Shown here: positions 1-16,263 of the stretch, piece after piece
How the letters are laid out: each line of letters starts with the position of its first letter
Position numbering within the stretch: the first letter of the stretch is position 1
Origin: Litomosoides sigmodontis
Lineage: Eukaryota; Nematoda; Chromadorea; Rhabditida; Onchocercidae
Reading direction: 5' to 3'
Length of the DNA: 64,000 nucleotides
Assembly: GCA_963070105.1 (NCBI GenBank)
Contig: OY718804.1
Location: 10,012,317 to 10,076,316, forward strand
Notes under the pieces: model-generated
Database searches by the model: none
What the model was told of the DNA's origin: nothing
What the model saw: only the letters and a program-made list of their open reading frames with translations
Translations under genes and position numbers: made by a program

Positions 1-5224
<5,224 letters not shown>

Positions 5225-5874
5225 CGTTTCTCACTATGCTGAAAATCACACCCTGTGGTCCTCTTAAATTAAAGTAATGGAATCCCAGGTAGTACGCAAA
5301 GATCATTGAGGCTAGCCTCCTCACTACCCATACCTCACGCTTAGCCGCTAACAAGGTAACGCTGAGGCGATTTTAGCAACTCGTCCACTGGCACAGTAAA
5401 CATGAGACAGCAGTATACTGAGAAGGCTTGGTAAAAGAGAGAGTGTTAGAGAAGTAAAAGAAAAATCGAGAGAGGAGGGATACAAGTTGAGAGTGCTGGG
5501 AATCCGGGGAAGCTGTGTTAAATCAGTGAGTGTTTTGGGTGATTGAAGGAGACGCAGGGGATGATAAAACTGTGCTGGGAATCCCGACAGGAAATGAACG
5601 CTTCAGGCTTTCTGGGAGAAAGATCCGGAAATTGTCATGTTATGCACCGGAGCCTCTGTCAGTTCTGTCAGTACTGCTGTTCTCCTTTTACAAGGCTTTT
5701 TCATTTCTGTACGTCACAACGTATCGAACGTGCCTGTAATTCCATTTTGTTTACTTTTTTCCCATCCATGTATAGCAATCAGATGCATAATCTTCGCTTC
5801 GTTTAAATCAGTAATGTTTAAGGAAAATCACGAAATGAAACTTTAGTATTTGTAGGTCGGTCACTGAAGAGTCA
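5225..5874. other. Divergent intergenic region (EFTUD2 / ChPF)
   Basis: 650 bp between two head-to-head genes, so it probably holds both promoters. It is somewhat richer in GC than its surroundings. It contains a 12-bp palindrome GAGGCTAGCCTC (5308-5319) and two copies of GTGCTGGGAATCC (about 5495 and 5572). A T-rich AG at about 5853-5854 lies 20 bases before the ChPF start and could be a spliced-leader acceptor. No coding ORF here looks real. Confidence 0.5.
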
Positions 5875-8800
5875 ATGGTGCATGGAGTTCGTACAGGTGT
5901 GTCGCTCACCTCTGGTTTGGTACTTGGCGTACTCTTATCAGTAGTGCTGTTTTTGCCTGACGAACTAATCCCACCGGGAACGCCGGACGAAGAGTTGTCA
6001 AGTGAGCACTGGGAGGTTATCATCAAAAAAGCTGCAGCTACTACGACTAATGCTCAGTCTCAAACCCGGAAGGTTATCCTTATATTATCTTTGTCAATTC
6101 ATAAATGTTAAAATAGCGCTTTTGTAACGAGCTGCAATAATAACTTTAATCAAATATACATAGAAATTGGTTAAATGAGAAGTTGTACCTGTGTTTCTTG
6201 TTCTCTGTAAGTTTACGTCTTTATGAATTCAGAGTAATGCGTTTTTGAAGTTAGCTTAGGTTGTGTTGTTTCAGGTAGTTAGAGCTGGATTTGCAGCAAC
6301 TGAATTGGGGATACGCGAAAAACTTGTGGTCATCATTCTTGGGCAGTCTTCGTTAATGGTGGCACTGAATGCATCTATCGGCCGGCATGTACCTCACCTT
6401 CAACTCTTCGCTGATATCTCTCGCATCGACAGTGACATAGCCGTTCTTCCGAATCTTATGCCGTACAGACTGAATGGACAACACTTGCATGTGCCAGTCC
6501 TCAACCTTATTTCAAACATGGTTAGTTTTGAATATCGATAATAGCACATAACTGCATAGTTCTATATTACCACTTATCACAACACATGACTTTTTTGCTA
6601 CTGTAAGGTTACCTATTGAAATCAAGTTTGAATGTGTCAATTTCTCACACTAGCAAAATGAAGTCTTTATTTTGAGCTTGAAAATATATGTTTGAAAACA
6701 TTTCTAATTTTTATTGTTTTAAATTCATTTCAGACCATGCACGAAAAATTTGACTGGTATTACGTGATGCCTGATACAACATACGTAAATCCATTCGAAT
6801 TGATGCGATTTGTAAATCACGTGAATTGGAACCGTCGTGTAGCCATTGGTGTTGGAACTGGAAATGATTCGAACAAATGTAGCTTGCAAGCGGGAATTTT
6901 ACTGACAAATCTTGCAATGCAATCGCTTGTACAGTAAGGGATATGTTCAGTTAATTTTTTAGAAATTTTAAATTAAATTGATTACGTTGCTATTTCATAA
7001 TTTATATAAATTGAAACCTTATTTCATTCTTATATGATAGTAATCTTTGCTGTATTATATGGGCTACACCGCGAAGAAATTGCTATCACAAAGTATAAGC
7101 AACTCGTAAGTGTTTCAGGAACTTCAGGCACTTATGCAATTCTATATCTAGCGGTTCAGATCATAATGCGTTCGAACTTTGTCTTTATCATGCAACAAAC
7201 TTGTCTTGCACCAGTTATTATCAGGTCTTTATTTTTGTAATCCACCCGCTGTTTTGTTATTTGTCTTTACATCATTGACTTTGTTGATTCACTCAGGGTC
7301 GGACGTATCGGTGGTGGAAAGTCGATGAAGACTTATCTGAAGGCGGTAGTGGCACGGCGATACACGATATCGTTGCTTGGTGGTCCTCATCATCACAAGA
7401 TTTTAATCGGTGTCTGATTAGTCATTGAAGATTTTTGTTGACTATTCTACTAATGGTTTGTTACATGTGCACTCGAAAAAAATGCATCATAAATGCTTGC
7501 AATATTTCAGATCTCTCAGTGTCTCACCCCTGCTTTCGGATGCAGATGTTCATGCGCTTCATCAACATTTTTTACATGTTGAATTGAATCGTACGGAATA
7601 TGAAATTCATCACTTATCTGATGAAATTATTTCATTATCGTACGACATTACTGACGGACCATCGCAACCAGCCGGTTTACCACCATATTCAAAAGCACCA
7701 GACCGGTATCAGGTGATTTTTAAATCATTCTTAAATATAACATAGTTTAGTGTCGGGGATTTTTACATTTCATTTTCAGGTTCCGAAGTGGCATTTTTTT
7801 ACAAGCACAGAGATTTTCAAAAATGAGCCCAACCAAAATGTTTATGCATTGAATGGAGATGATAAGTTGGATGTTGAAGAGGTTTGCCATTCTGTGTAAA
7901 ATTTATATCTGAATAAATTTATTTTTTGAATTTCCTACTTTCAAAGTTAATGCTTAACAATTATTTAACGACTGCTGGCTATCTGGTTAGGTGATGAAAT
8001 ATATTAAATTCGTCGTTGACAATTTGTATTTTTCCTGTACAATTTGGTTAAAAAAATTTAGATCTAGAATTTAGATCCAATAGATCTAGAATTTTAATTC
8101 AAATTTCTATGAACACATTATTCTATTCATATATCTAGAATTTGTTTTAGATAGTTGCAGCAGCTAGGAAATTTATTGAAGAAAGTGATGAAGGAAGGCA
8201 TGAGGAATTTTTGAAGCTTCGAAACGGTTATCGTTTATTTGATCCAGTACGAGGTATGGACTATATCGTAGATTTATTATATCGTAGTAGTGATGGAGAC
8301 AAAGTACATCGTATTCATTTGACTCGAATAATATCTAATAATCAACTTTTGCAACAAGTAAGTTACTTCACGTCATTTATTGTATGTTAGAATATCATAG
8401 ACTTTTTATCGTTCTCTTCATTATTCATTCAACCCATGGTCTTCCAGCACATTTAGGTTGAAATTTAAATACTTGGAGGAATAACTAGTAATCCTACTAA
8501 TTGTAAAAGGATATATTTCTTGAGGTACCTTACGTAAAAGAAGATACTGATTTAACAATTTTGATACCTCTTGGATCAAATGATGAAGTGGGTGCAGTTC
8601 GTCGATTCTTGTTTCGTTATGTGAGTCTATGTCAGTCATCAGTTGGTGATAACCGACAAACCAGACTGGTTATGGTTGTGCGTGGTGTTGATCCTTTTGC
8701 AATTCGGCTAATTAACGATGATATCATTGAATTAAGAATGCGGTAATTCGAAATTTTTAATATTGTTGTATTAGCTTTTGCTCCTCATGAAGCTGCTGCG

Positions 8801-10140
8801 AATTAGTCTCCAAAGTTCAAAGTTTTTGGTATTATAATTGTATCTTCTTAGTTGTTAATCAGGTGTAAACCAGCACAAACAGAAACTATGTTGCTAATAC
8901 TGAAACAAGACAGTCATTCAATTTTGGCGGCAGCAGCACTAGATGAAGCAGTTGATCATTTTGGCCAGCAAATGATGTATCTTTTATTGTCACCTCATGC
9001 TGATATTCAGCGTGAATTTCTCGATCGAGTGCGCATCAATACTATCAAACATTTCCAGGTAAATAGACAAAAAAGTATAACAGCTGTAACCTTATGGTCA
9101 CGCAGCAACATATTCCTTCCGTATTCAAAATTTTGAGAGTCTAACTCTAATATCCGTACAAATAACTGTTGATATATCAAATTAATTAGTCGCTTTTCAG
9201 GGCATCGAGACATATGAGATGTGTAGGCGCTGTGATAATGTTAGATGAATTTACATTTATCATTTCTGTCCCGTTGTTGCGAACCTGTCGTGTGTAGTTG
9301 CAGTTGTTAATAGCAATCATTTTTTGGCAGGTGTTCTTTCCACTTCCGTTCGTGGAATATCATCCACGAATTGTGAGCGCAAATGAAGCACTACAGTCAA
9401 AAATGAAAGATTCTAACATCGACAATCAGGCAGCGCATGAAATGGGTGAAATGGATCAGAAAATTCGAACACCAAAAACCTCTGTGGGTGGTGCAGATAC
9501 ACTTATGAGCAAGTTCCGTGATGCTACCTTTAAACGAAAGACGCGGCCACTTGTTGTTCATAAGGCGAGTTTAACAACTGCGATCAGTTTTCTCTTGCCA
9601 GAAAAGTTGGCGATATTGTCCTCGTATTTGCAAACAATTATGCCGTAGAATCCAGTGTAATGCGATGCGGTCATTTGTACGAAAGCTAAAAATCACAGCT
9701 GGGTTCCCATAAATTTGTTATTTCGAATTTGTAATTTCGATGAACAATTATGGTATTAATTTCGACTGTCAACATTTTGAATTTATAAATACAGAATAGA
9801 AGAAATCGTAATGTTTCAGGATAGAGGTCACTTTGACTCTCTGGATTTTACGGTTTTTTCTTTATATGGTGCAGATTTCATTCGAACTCGTTCACGTCTG
9901 AACAGTAAATCATTGCTGTTAGATTTGTCGTCACTCTTTTTGGGTCAGCAAAATATCCACATAATGCGAGCTGTTGAGCCAGCTCTGCGGTTGCGGTACC
10001 ACAGTCGCGTTTGCAATCCGGAATTGGTGGATTCAGATTATGCGCGCTGTTTACTTAGTCGGCGTGAAGGAATTGCGTCTAAGGCCCAACTGGCCAATTT
10101 ATTGCTCAGTCGAAAAGCGAAGAATATGGTAGCTGCTTGA
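5875..10140 (+). CDS. mig-22: Chondroitin polymerising factor (ChPF / MIG-22)
   Basis: Golgi type II membrane protein that partners chondroitin synthase (SQV-5 in C. elegans) for chain elongation. Twelve exons: 5875-6072, 6275-6520, 6734-6933, 7119-7224, 7297-7409, 7511-7712, 7780-7881, 8151-8357, 8525-8742, 8863-9058, 9331-9564 and 9820-10140. They give 780 aa (human ChPF is about 775). Residues ~12-28 form the signal anchor. The N-terminal GT31-like domain has FDWYYVMPDTTY (154-165), matching the ChPF-type PDTTY that replaces the DDD metal motif of active synthases. Later landmarks are FELCLYHATNLSC, NGYRLFDPVRGMDY, LLLSPHADI (571-579, in place of the catalytic DVD) and RAVEPALRLRYHSRVC. 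Both catalytic motifs are lost, as expected for a cofactor. The intron after 9564 begins with GC (AAG|GCGAGT). Exon 4 has two possible acceptors (7119 or 7129). Confidence 0.93.
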
Positions 10141-11340
10141 GTTGGTTTTGGTTAATCTCGAAAAATCTTTGTTCAGTTTTTGAGTGTATATTAATTTTGA
10201 GTTTTCCTTTTAGAAGAGAAGATTACAGTATTATCGAAAAAAATTTTCTGACGTTATATCCGTTATAATGGGAAATGAGAAATCTATAAATCTTAGTACT
10301 CCTTTTGGGCATTTATCTTTTCTACATTTGCTTGATGAAGTTAATTTTTTTCTTTTCCGAATTATCATTTAAAATTTTTGTTTTTTCTGAAGTTATACCA
10401 ATGGCTTTCTGTTTGTCTCGTAATATCCGTATTCTCTCGATAATGGAACTAAACACACGATACTGCTAATAATTGTATTAATGCCTTGTTATATTAATGG
10501 CCAGATTTATTATATTAACGCTCATGAAATTTTATTTCAGTTTCAGATGTGCTATTTCATAATGTCTATTCAACATTTTATATTCCATTTATGTTGTGCA
10601 TTGTTTCTACTGCGATTATACTTTCACAATTCTAACACTTTTAGGACTAACTGCCGGAAATTGTATTGAATTATATTTGGTGCTTATTCATGAGCTTTGT
10701 TCTTTCTTTCAGTTATGCGTATGTTGTTATCGGATGTCTTGCAATACTAACAAAACTTGTTTTTCAGGAACATAGGCTCAGTAGCTCTTGTTTATTATTG
10801 AGAAAATTGTATTAATTTGATTCTCCAGTTATTTGCAGTCTATGTTTGGGATCCAACCTTCAGCTACATGGGAAAAAACTAGAAACTTCTTTAAAAGAAA
10901 TAGAAGTTTTTGCAATAAAATTTTTATTCAGTATTTTAGTGAAACTTATAAGTGTATTGTAAGATTAGTATTATTGTTTATAACTTTTATCCGCTAAATA
11001 ATTAAAATCTTTTCGCGTGCTTGCAGAAATTTCGTATGAAGTTTGTTTTTTCATGGCTTGTACTTCTTTTTCATTTTTTTGGTTGCGGTTGAATTTCTTT
11101 CCGTTTTTTAATTTCTTGATGTTATCATTTATTGTCAGTACTATTTTTGCTAATTGACATTTAGATGATTAAGAAGCAGTATTGTTTGGTGGGCAACAAT
11201 AATTCCTAAGTTTAAGCTGCGCTTCACGTCATAAATGATTATTCTTTTGAGTTATAATGACCAATCATGTGAACCATTTTAGATTTCCTTTGTTAAAATG
11301 GAATATTAGTGATTTCGTACAAATCCTTGAGACTGGACTT
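10141..11340. other. Intergenic, no gene seen
   Basis: AT-rich spacer between two same-strand genes. The only long ORF (about 10481-10669) is a T-rich hydrophobic reading with no family resemblance. A T-rich acceptor TTTTAG lies at 11278-11283, about 57 bases before the next start codon. It is either a trans-splice site or the edge of an unseen upstream exon. Confidence 0.5.
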
Positions 11341-14208
11341 ATGGCAGCTATTGTTATGGGTCGAGTGGAATATACTGATGCTAACGGTGTGTTTCTAAAG
11401 GGAATAGTATAAGTGAATTTTTTTATCAGTAATTTCATTCATGTAATTCAACTTTTCTCATGGAGTTTTTCTTCTGCAAACATACTGTTATTTACTCTTA
11501 TGAAATTATATTGAATTAAAAGTGATGAAGGATGGATCTCTCAAGATTTATTGCACTTTTCACTTTTAGGTTTCGTAATGCAGAATGGTGGTGTTGTGCC
11601 GCCGTCGCTTCTCCAGGAAAACCGTGTTCCACGTTTCTATAAGGATGCTATTGCCAAGTGCGGTGCTCTAAGCCAATCGCAGTTGCCTAATACTGCACTT
11701 GTTTATAATTTGATGGTTACATCATGCTTGCCACGTGCTATTCTCGGTAATATATGGTCGTTGGTGAATCGAACAATGCCTGGTCAACTTACTCGACAAG
11801 AATTTTTCTCATGCTTAGCACTAATTGCATTAGTACAAGTAAACTTTTTCCTTTATTGGTTTTATTACCTAAAATGATTATAATTAAATAAATAAGGAAA
11901 AACGCGTTTTCTTTTTTCAGTTTTTATCAGGTGATAATTTTCACTGATATTTTTAATATTTTAAGCAATATTTCAACTGTTTTACATACGAGCTGCCTCA
12001 GCTACGTAGTATAAATTATGAATGCAGCAAAGGAGTCAACAGAATTGATGTATTTAGGATGTAATAATATATACATGTATATATTTAGGATATATATTTA
12101 GGATGTAATAATATATATACATACATGAAACAAGTATAGGAAATTATATATATATATATATATATATATTTCTACTATATATATAGGAAATTAATGCAAA
12201 ATTGGTAGAAAAAATGCCGTTAGTGCATATGTAAAATTGTTTATAACTATTTTCGTAGAATGTTTTAAGTCTTTTCGACAGTAGTTTTACAGAATTAACG
12301 TTGATTTAACGGTGAAATATTGCTTTTCTTCCCCAAAGTTAAATTTTTGCAGTTTTCTTGATAAAACTTTTTTTCAGAAGGGACAACCGTTGTCGGCGTT
12401 GTCAACAATGTCTACGCTACCAATCCCGCACTTCCAAGCGTGCGTACCATTTTCGCAGCATTTGCCTGGTACAGATGTTTTTCAACAGCAAGAATTTTGT
12501 CAAACCCAACAAAAAACCCCTATTTCCTCTGTAGTTGTAGACCCACAAGCAGTAGCATCAACATCAAGTGCAATGTCGCTTCTTGCCGATATTGACTTTT
12601 CTAAACCGCCTAGCAGTTCAACTACCCAGTCAACGGCGATATCCGTTACACAGATTTGTACTTCACATTCAAATCCTTTAATAAGCACCATTGATGCGTT
12701 ACACACGAACAGTGCTGCTTTTGGCACTCAAGCTCCAATTTCTCTTGCTTCGGATCAGCCTTCCGATGTTGCGACTGATTCGGATAATAAAGTTCTTTCA
12801 AAAAGTGCGTATCAATTAGCAAACAGTACTTTGCAAAATTCCACCCTACTGGACGCAACTGATGATGTCGTTTCTGCTATGGTGAGAACAAATTCGCGAA
12901 GTTTGCTTTCGGAGATGATTCTTTGTAGTGGTAGCACTTCGACAAGTGTTGATGTGAATATTTATTCTGCAGGGATTTTAGAGCCAGTGAGAAGTGCGTT
13001 TTTCAATAATATTCTTCAAATTCTTAATTCCTACAGTTTAGTTATTTTCATTAACTTTAATCCCTTGTTTCTTGTGGCAGTATCTGTTTCGTTAGATAAC
13101 GAAATCAGTAGCATTAAAAAACGGAACAATTAAACGCTAGTAGAGGTGTTGTGCTAACTACTTATATTTTGGTTACATAGTCATGTAGTTTAAACTTGTA
13201 AAATGTTGTATTTCCTTCACGCTGTAATTGCCAAAAAGTTTTCTTTTTATAATTACATTAATAATAATCATGACATTCGGAAAGAAGAAACTCATTTCAG
13301 GTTCAGATATTTATTCGACAATGAAGTCGATAACCGGTGAGAGTAAAGACGGCGAAGTACGTCTCTTGTTTTGCTTTGTACAATTTTATTCTATTACCAG
13401 GTATTAAATTATAGAGAATAGATTTCTTACGGCACAGATTTAGTTGATAAGTAACTGTTTTACAGGAAGAATATCTTTATGTTTGGCGGCGTTGCATTGA
13501 AGAAGCACATAAATTGTTAAGTGATGCTGATTTATTACTACCTAGTTCAGCATCGTCATATATTGCAGAAATTGTTCACACAAATCGTGGTGCAAAGTAT
13601 TTGAATGCGCTTTACGAAGTCCGTGAAATGGTCGGTATAAGTAGTTTTTCACGTATTTAAAAATTTATTTTAAATATATGTGACCGTTGCACATATTTAG
13701 AAATTAAAAAATTTGAAAGAACAGTTCTGTTGTCTTCAATAAATTTATTTCAAATGAGAGTCGAAATAAGAAATTTTTTTTTCTAATTTGAATGTTTTTG
13801 GCAATGAATTTGTGCAGTGTAGTAGATGTTAATTTTATTACTTTTTTCGGTTTGACAAAATTAGTGAAATATTTGGCTGTTATGGATTCAGGTTGATGAA
13901 TTCTTTTGCAGACACTTAGAATACGGAAAGGAAGAATAGATAAATTGGTTAAACAGAAAGAGCTGCTTGATAAAATCGACAAGATATGGACACGTCTGAA
14001 ATGTTTCACACAGGAAAGCTTTGCTAGTGAGGAGACAGATCATTTTGAAGAAGCAAATAAAGTTGTTCCGTCATTGTGTGGTATTTGTTTACTGCCCGTT
14101 TCCACAAATTCGATGCTTGAATTTACGGGCAGTGTATATCATAAGCAGTGCGCTAATTTGTGGATTAACCGAGTTGATTCGTTTCTACCTAAATTGAAAA
14201 AATATTGA
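11341..14208 (+). CDS. SYNRG: Synergin gamma-like protein (EH domain + C-terminal domain)
   Basis: Synergins bind the AP-1 clathrin adaptor and act in trans-Golgi/endosome traffic. Exons: 11341-11386, 11570-11838, 12378-12993, 13301-13356, 13466-13630 and 13912-14208, giving 482 aa. The EH domain (about residues 25-105) aligns with human SYNRG through LPRAILGNIWSLVNRTMPGQLT. A Ser/Thr/Gln-rich low-complexity middle follows, with one LLADIDF motif. The C-terminal region has the synergin pattern: YVWRRCIEEAHKLL, NRGAKYLNALYEV, DKIDKIWTRL, CGICLLPV and YHKQCANLWINRV. The protein is far shorter than human synergin (about 1,300 aa). Uncertainties are the first exon and the donor at 12993 (AGAA|GTGCGT). 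The upstream frame stays open to a TTTTAG at 11283, so the N-terminus could be longer. Confidence 0.85.
12050..12190. repeat. AT microsatellite and local duplications in a synergin intron
   Basis: A TA dinucleotide run at 12145-12169 follows repeated copies of TTAGGATGTAATAATATATA between 12055 and 12120. Everything lies in the intron between exons 2 and 3. Confidence 0.9.
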
Positions 14209-16263
14209 ATTTATCCGTAATCCTCACTTTATTTTAAGTTCTATTTCATTCCCAAAATGATTTGGATGCTTCTATTCTCATTCCTGTCTATTGCCAGTGG
14301 TTATTGAATTTATATTGGCTTATTTTATTTCATTCAACGGATTGGAAGTAGAGAATTCGGCTTATTTGTTGCTTTTCATAATGAGGAAACTTTATCCAAC
14401 AATAATACAAATTATTTTCTGCCAAGAAATTGTCCTGAATAAACGCTCCTGGCTCATTTTAATATTCTGTAAAGTGCCTTTCAACCTTTTTATTAATTGG
14501 TGTTTTTTGAATCGATTAAAAAGATCTGTCATATTCTATAACTCCTCACTTATTTTTTCCCTTCCGTCTTTCTACTTTCCTGGTTATCATTATTTCAAGG
14601 TCTTCAGTTTTATTAGTTTCAACATTACTCATTCCAAGTTCAGATTGTGAAAAACTGTAGAATCCCGTTAGCATCTGTACAATTCCTAGGACATAAATAG
14701 AAATGGAATATTTCCTTACTAAAATTAGTGCTTGAGGTGGGAGATGTAATTAAGCGTAATTTGTTTAAACAGTGAAGGATCATGTAATTCTCGTACTGAT
14801 TTTATTTAGTTGTAGCCATCGTATAGGCAGCTTGCATCTGTACTCAGTAATTAATAATTAATGTATGGTTTTCTTTTGTTGTTGCGTCGCTCTGTTCGCT
14901 TATGAATAAATGGTTCGCGCAGTGGTTGTACTCTTTCCCATTGAATAATTTTTCTTATGGAAATTTAGAATTACTGATCTCACTTTCATTGTAACACGCA
15001 ATTGGTTCTCACATCTCGAAATGTTTCTTTCTCCTGTAAATGCATATGCAACGATAGATTCATTTTACTGGAAAAACTTCAGCACTGGAAGTGGTACAAT
15101 ATTTGTGTAGAAATGAATGATGAAGTTTGAATTTCTTTTCGCAAATATTATTAAATGAAACAGCGAATGGTGCCATCTGCAATTGAGACATCATTGATCA
15201 TGCCGCAACGGGTTTTCATCATCTTCTGACCTCTCTTCACACTATCAAGTGGAATTGGAAATGGTAATTTTCCTGCTACTTATTTGATGTTTTACTGCTA
15301 GATTTAAGATTTTTAGATGCCGAAAGAATCACCCATTAAGCTTTGAGAGAAGTGTAATCACAATAAATGTGTGAAAGTGTAATTGGAATTAGATACCTAT
15401 GAATATTGTTTTATATGTAAATGTAAATTGTCATGCAATTTTTTTTTCTTACCAAACTACTGTGCCACAGACAGGTAGTTCTTTATTGCTAAAACATTGA
15501 AATTATTAAAAAGACAATAAACAAAATGATTTCAACGCTTCGCTACATCTTTTTCTAACTTTTCAATAATCGAAAAGAAAAAAGAATTTCAAATTTCAAT
15601 AGGTAAAAATGATTGAAGTGGAAGAAAGCATATTAACTGATAATAAAGTTTCGGTTTTGGGTTCGTCACAAAAAATAATTGCATCGATAGCCGGTCGGTC
15701 AGTCCCTTCGCTTTTCGATTGCTGCTGGCTCGCCATCACTGTGAAATATCATTTACGTCACTCAAGCCGTGCATGCATGTCACTCTCTTAAAATGGGAGA
15801 AGGCCATCTCCGCCTCCGCACGGATCGATTTCTCCATTTTTTTCGTTCGAATGACGCATTGATGTGAAGTGAAAAATGACGTTTGGGGGAGAGAGTTTGC
15901 GGCATCTTCAAGTGGTTAGACAATAAAGCATGGACTAGTGACAATTACTTTACCCAATCATTTGAAACTTTAAATTCTCCCTTTCTCTCTCTCTCTCTCT
16001 CTCCCTCTCATGATAGTAGTGATGTCTAAATTGCCAAGCAAAAATGAATCTTCTAATTTTAGTGAAATTAATGACTATAAATCTAGCCAGATTGATTCTC
16101 TTATGAGGCATGCAATGTGCGAATTTGGGAGTTGCCCCAATGGATGTCACATTCAACAAATGATCAAAATTCTGGGAAGAAAGTTGAGAAGTAATTGCTA
16201 CAAAATTCGAGCACACATTAAAGACGTATGACGTAGGAGTGAATGACGCGGAAGAGAGCGAAC
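14209..16263. other. Convergent intergenic region with a TC microsatellite
   Basis: About 2 kb between the 3' ends of two converging genes. It holds a TC tract at 15984-16009 and an ORF at 16010-16231 (+, 73 codons, six Cys or His in its second half) that cannot be assigned. Nothing else stands out. Confidence 0.5.
15984..16009. repeat. TC microsatellite
   Basis: Nearly pure CT dinucleotides just downstream of the 3' end of the minus-strand TFxFGSSTPR gene. Confidence 0.95.

Noticed and set aside
5319..5338. Minus-strand string sharing ATGGGTAGTGAG with the miR-71 family
   Set aside because: The seed region differs and no convincing hairpin surrounds it; probably coincidence.
7034..7240. 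Continuous ORF covering the fourth ChPF exon region
   Set aside because: Another frame from 7119 to 7224 matches ChPF (FELCLYHATNLSC) and keeps phase with both neighbours, so this ORF is a shadow.
12312..12377. Upstream extension of the synergin exon-3 ORF to an ATG at 12312
   Set aside because: A TTTTTCAG acceptor at 12377 and phase agreement show that this part is intron.
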